Shown here in pieces: positions 13,260-15,531 of a stretch of DNA of 15,531 nucleotides; position 1 is the first letter of the stretch, and each line of letters opens with the position of its first letter. The position numbers were made by a program, and so were the translations under genes. Under the pieces are notes generated by a model. The model had not been told where the DNA came from, ran no database searches, and saw only the letters and a program-made list of their open reading frames with translations. The stretch lies in NCBI GenBank assembly GCA_024405235.1, contig JAKSPA010000011.1, forward strand, positions 1 through 15,531. The letters are read 5' to 3'. This DNA comes from Lentisphaeria bacterium (GTDB lineage: Bacteria > Verrucomicrobiota > Lentisphaeria > Oligosphaerales > Oligosphaeraceae).

Positions 13260-13865
13260 ATGCGAATTCGTATCTTTTTCATAACAGGCCTCGCGATAGT
13301 CGCCGCAATGCTCCTTACAGGCTGCGGCAAGGAGGCGACGCTGCACTCCCAATTGGACGAGCGCCAGGCTAATCTTGTGATGGCGGCGCTGCTTGATGCA
13401 AACATTGTCTGTCGAAAGGTTGCGGGAGAAGAAAACCGCTGGAATGTCCTTATCGACGAAAAGGATTTCGCCAATGCCGTCAATCTTCTGGAGAAATTGG
13501 GCCTTCCGCAGCGCAATTACCAGGGTATTTCCGAAGTGTTCAAAAAGACCGGCATGGTCAGCTCGCCTTCGGAGGAGCGCATACGTTTCATGGATGCGCT
13601 TGCGCAGGATCTTTCCCGCACGATTGCAGGAATTGACGGCGTCGTCGATGCGCGCGTGCACATCGTGCTTCCGGAAAACGATCCGTTTGCAAAGAACGCG
13701 CTGCCGAGTTCCGCCGCTGTCGCGATCCGCAGCCGTTGGGATGCGCATGTGGAGGATTTGATTCCGCAGATCAAGAATCTTGTCCTCAATGCAATCGAGG
13801 GTCTTCAATACGACAAGACTACCGTGACCGTTTTCAGGGATTCGCCTCCTGTTGGCACAAGATGA
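13260..13865 (+). CDS. sctJ: T3SS inner-membrane ring lipoprotein SctJ, form without C-terminal membrane helix
   Basis: A 201-residue lipoprotein forming the inner of the two inner-membrane rings. A signal peptide (ITGLAIVAAMLL) ends in the lipobox LTGC, with Cys22 as the lipidation site. The first ring domain (about 24-85) has LDERQANLVMAALLDANI, matching the family's start after the lipobox. After a linker (SEVFKKTGMVSSPSEERIRF) comes the second ring domain (about 105-195), with LSRTIAGIDGVVDARVHIVL, the best-conserved stretch of the family. YscJ, PrgK and HrcJ continue to a C-terminal membrane helix at about 245 residues. This protein stops at 201, as EscJ does at about 190. Its stop overlaps the ATG of the next gene, so the short form looks genuine and not frameshifted. 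Confidence 0.95.
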   Translation: MRIRIFFITGLAIVAAMLLTGCGKEATLHSQLDERQANLVMAALLDANIVCRKVAGEENRWNVLIDEKDFANAVNLLEKLGLPQRNYQGISEVFKKTGMVSSPSEERIRFMDALAQDLSRTIAGIDGVVDARVHIVLPENDPFAKNALPSSAAVAIRSRWDAHVEDLIPQIKNLVLNAIEGLQYDKTTVTVFRDSPPVGTR

Positions 13866-14206
13866 CCTCAGAACAGAGACAATTCATGTTGACTGCGGCG
13901 TGGCTTTTCGTGCGGCACGGACAGCCCGCCAGAGCGCGCGTTCTCATGGAGGCCATGGTCGAAGAGGACCCAAGAGACGGTGTTTCCGCAGCCGCTTTGG
14001 CTGAACTGCTGCTCGGCGACGGTTTCGGCGAAGAGGCGCTGCGTGTGCTCAGAATGGCTGATTTCCCGCAGGAGCTGTCTCGTGCGGAAGCGGTTCTTGA
14101 GACACGTGCGCTTGCGATGGTCGGTCGCAAGGCGGAAAGTGTGCGCAGATGGAAGCGCTATTTGGAGTTTAGAAAGGGCGCTGGACGCACGTGGGTGAAG
14201 GAGTGA
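13862..14206 (+). CDS. sctY: SctY (YscY)-like TPR chaperone of SctX, relocated
   Basis: A 114-residue helical protein, the same length as YscY as I recall it. ATG 13862 overlaps the sctJ stop; upstream sequence in this frame is shadow of sctJ. The N-terminus RQFMLTAAWLFVRHGQPARARVLMEAMV parallels YscY (RQQEFLLLNGWLQLQCGHAERACILLDALL) in two 20-residue-scale helices, and the C-terminus WKRYLEF parallels YscY YQHYLEL; the middle holds another TPR-like pair. YscY binds YscX and SctV and is needed for early secretion. In Yersinia it sits between yscX and yscV, whereas here it lies between sctJ and the sctK-like gene, about 5.6 kb from sctX. The alternative is another small TPR chaperone (SctG-like). 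The specific N- and C-terminal match favours SctY. Confidence 0.65.
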   Translation: MTSEQRQFMLTAAWLFVRHGQPARARVLMEAMVEEDPRDGVSAAALAELLLGDGFGEEALRVLRMADFPQELSRAEAVLETRALAMVGRKAESVRRWKRYLEFRKGAGRTWVKE

Positions 14207-14207
14207 A

Positions 14208-14582
14208 ATGGAACTGGACGAAGCAAGAGAACTGATTGGAAATTCGAGGCTTTGGCCCAGAATCCGCAACTATCTGGCCGCAGGCGGCGAGATGATGGAT
14301 TTTTCGAAATCCGTGAACCGCCTTGTGCTACTGGATAGAACGACGCTGGAGAATGTGAAACTCTGGCTTGACGCGCTTGCGCAGGCCGAGGATTGGAAGA
14401 AAATCGTCGATGGTGGAGAAGTCCGCAAGCTCAAGGAGCAGTATCCGGGCATCTATCCTGACGTATTCCGCTATCTTCCATACTTCTCCAAATTTGATCT
14501 CAAGGACTCTTCCAATCCGGAATTGACCTTCCTCCTCTTGAAAATCAAGTTCCCGGAGGCATACGAATTATGCTGCTCGTAA
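14208..14582 (+). CDS. sctK: Short SctK (YscK)-like sorting-platform protein
   Basis: A 124-residue soluble protein with AAGGAG five bases before its ATG. Its place between sctJ and sctL is that of sctK in Ysc and chlamydial clusters. SctK links the cytoplasmic pods of the sorting platform to the SctD ring. The middle contains WPRIRNYLAAGGEMMDF, and the end has YPGIYPDVFRYLPYFSKF and LLLKIKFPEAYELC, with the tryptophan, tyrosine and leucine pattern of small SctK-type proteins. YscK is about 209 residues, so this is a reduced version or a divergent protein in the same slot. It overlaps sctL by 13 bases. The call depends mainly on position. Confidence 0.5.
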   Translation: MELDEARELIGNSRLWPRIRNYLAAGGEMMDFSKSVNRLVLLDRTTLENVKLWLDALAQAEDWKKIVDGGEVRKLKEQYPGIYPDVFRYLPYFSKFDLKDSSNPELTFLLLKIKFPEAYELCCS

Positions 14583-15190
14583 AGAAAAACGATTTTGAAA
14601 TACATTCCGCATCGCGTCTGGTGAAATCGCAGGACGTGATGGCTGTTACGACTGCCGACGAGATCATCGCGCGTGCCGAGGCGGAAGCCGAGCGAATCCG
14701 CAAGGAAGCGCGCGAGGCATTCGAGGCCGAACGTCGTCGCGGCTATGATGTCGGCGTTGAGGAAGGCAAGGCGGAACAGGCCGAACGCAATCTGGAACTA
14801 GCGCGAGAGAGCGCTGATTTCATGGCCGCGACTGAAGGCCGCATGGTCGATGTCGTCATGAAGTGTCTTCAGAAATGCGTGATGGAAATCGGTGACAGCG
14901 AACTTGTTGTAGCGATTGTGAAGAAGGTGATGAACGCCGTCGTGCGAAATCAGCGCCAGATCACTCTGAAGGTCGCTCCTGAAATGGTTTCTGTCGTCAA
15001 GAATCGCCTGAATGAGATTCTGGCGGATTATCCCACGCTGGATAATATTGAAGTGCAGGAGGACGCCAGATTCAATGGAACCGCCTGCAGAATAGAGACG
15101 GAAGCGGGAATCGCCGATGCGTCTTTGGAGACGCAGTTGGCTGCAATTGAAAAATCCCTCAGAAAACATTTTTCAAAGGAAGATTGTTAA
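14570..15190 (+). CDS. sctL: T3SS ATPase stator SctL (YscL/FliH family)
   Basis: A 206-residue soluble protein that dimerises and regulates and anchors the ATPase SctN. A short N-terminal segment (LLVKKNDFEIHSASRLVKSQ) resembles the family's platform-binding start. A long Ala/Glu/Arg coiled coil follows (about 28-80), with IIARAEAEAERIRKEAREAF and the RRGYDVGVEEGKAEQAE pattern shared with FliH. The C-terminal ATPase-binding domain (about 85-206) has TLKVAPEMVSVVKNRLNEIL and a last stretch ASLETQLAAIEKSLRKHF. It overlaps the sctK-like gene by 13 bases and is followed one base later by sctN, the usual L-N order. Length is typical of the family. Confidence 0.93.
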   Translation: MLLVKKNDFEIHSASRLVKSQDVMAVTTADEIIARAEAEAERIRKEAREAFEAERRRGYDVGVEEGKAEQAERNLELARESADFMAATEGRMVDVVMKCLQKCVMEIGDSELVVAIVKKVMNAVVRNQRQITLKVAPEMVSVVKNRLNEILADYPTLDNIEVQEDARFNGTACRIETEAGIADASLETQLAAIEKSLRKHFSKEDC

Positions 15191-15191
15191 A

Positions 15192-15531
15192 GTGTCCAAT
15201 CACTTCGATTACATAATGAATGTAATTGAGCGTGCCGTCGATGATGTCCGCCCGATAGATGTAAAGGGCAAGGTCATACAGGTTGTCGGCACGATCATCA
15301 AGGCTGCCATTCCAGGCGTGAAGGTCGGCGAAGTCTGCATATTGCGCAATCCATGGGAGAATCGCGAGATTCAGGCGGAAGTCGTTGGTTTCACGCGCGA
15401 AGCGGTTCTGCTGACGGCTCTCGGACAGATGATAGGCATTTCGGCGCAGACGGAAGTGATTCCGACGCGTCGCGTGCACATGGTTCCCGTAGGAATGTCT
15501 TTGATGGGCCGTGTCGTGGATGGTCTTGGGC
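15192..15531 (+). CDS. sctN: T3SS ATPase SctN, N-terminal part (3' truncated by window)
   Basis: The frame runs open to the right edge, giving about 113 residues. GTG 15192 is preferred because AAAGGAAG lies about ten bases upstream. An ATG at 15216 has no ribosome-binding site. The visible part is the F1-type N-terminal beta-barrel: KGKVIQVVGTIIKAAIPGVK, then VGEVCILRN, EVVGFTREAVLLTALGQM and GMSLMGRVVDGLG, the last being the conserved end of the barrel before the nucleotide-binding domain. The Walker A motif lies beyond the window. SctN unfolds and unloads chaperone-bound substrates at the base of the machine and is bound by SctL from the preceding gene. Confidence 0.95.
   Translation, partial: MSNHFDYIMNVIERAVDDVRPIDVKGKVIQVVGTIIKAAIPGVKVGEVCILRNPWENREIQAEVVGFTREAVLLTALGQMIGISAQTEVIPTRRVHMVPVGMSLMGRVVDGLG

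Noticed and set aside
13736..13861. Longer N-terminus for the SctY-like gene with Cys-rich sequence
   Set aside because: The cysteine-rich stretch is a shadow of sctJ. ATG 13862 gives a protein whose first residues match YscY.
1..15531. tRNA or rRNA genes, insertion sequences, integrase or attachment sites
   Set aside because: None seen: coding sequence fills almost the whole window, and no transposase-like product or terminal inverted repeats were found by eye.

Overview
The window is one dense, entirely plus-strand cluster for a non-flagellar type III secretion system (T3SS, injectisome). It runs from secreted tip or translocator-like proteins at the left to the start of the export ATPase at the right, and both ends cut through genes. 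A secretin and a lipoprotein inner-membrane ring protein show a Gram-negative, double-membrane bacterium. Base composition looks mixed, close to half G+C. I cannot name the organism from sequence alone. The combination of a Ysc-like gene order, EspA/SseB-like proteins and an AIM24-like gene does not match any proteobacterial T3SS cluster I know; a host in the PVC group (for example Lentisphaerota) is only a weak guess.

Layout. (1) 2-3296: five secreted-type genes. The first is the C-terminal part of a QN-repeat protein that may be a translocator. Then come four proteins that share a C-terminal helical signature and look like EspA/SseB-type needle-extension proteins, arranged as two pairs of paralogues. 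(2) 3306-6361: a class I chaperone at the YscB position, the outer-membrane secretin SctC with an unusual charged C-terminal extension, and an AIM24-like protein of unknown role. (3) 6351-10420: the gatekeeper SctW (YopN and TyeA parts in one chain), a second class I chaperone at the SycN position, an SctX (YscX)-like substrate and the export gate SctV. (4) 10417-12836: the ring protein SctD with a TolA-like alanine-rich repeat, a YscE-like co-chaperone, the needle SctF and its TPR chaperone SctG. (5) 12833-15531: inner rod SctI, lipoprotein SctJ, an SctY (YscY)-like TPR chaperone, a short SctK-like protein, the stator SctL and the N-terminal part of the ATPase SctN.

How they work together. 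SctC, SctD and SctJ make the membrane rings. SctV, SctK, SctL and SctN belong to the export gate and cytoplasmic sorting platform. SctI and SctF form the rod and needle, with SctF held soluble by the YscE-like and SctG chaperones. SctX with its chaperone SctY, and SctW with the two class I chaperones, control substrate switching. The tip or filament and translocator proteins at the left would extend the needle to the target cell. Many neighbouring genes overlap by 1-14 bases, which indicates translational coupling in a long operon. The longest gaps are 62 bases before sctF and 58 before sctC. sctQ, R, S, T, U, O and P are not in the window and probably lie to the right.

The most notable points are the expanded EspA/SseB-like array (one member with an internal 52-residue duplication), the AIM24-like gene inserted between sctC and sctW, low-complexity or repeat extensions in SctC and SctD, and the mixture of Ysc-type and SPI-2/Esc-type traits.
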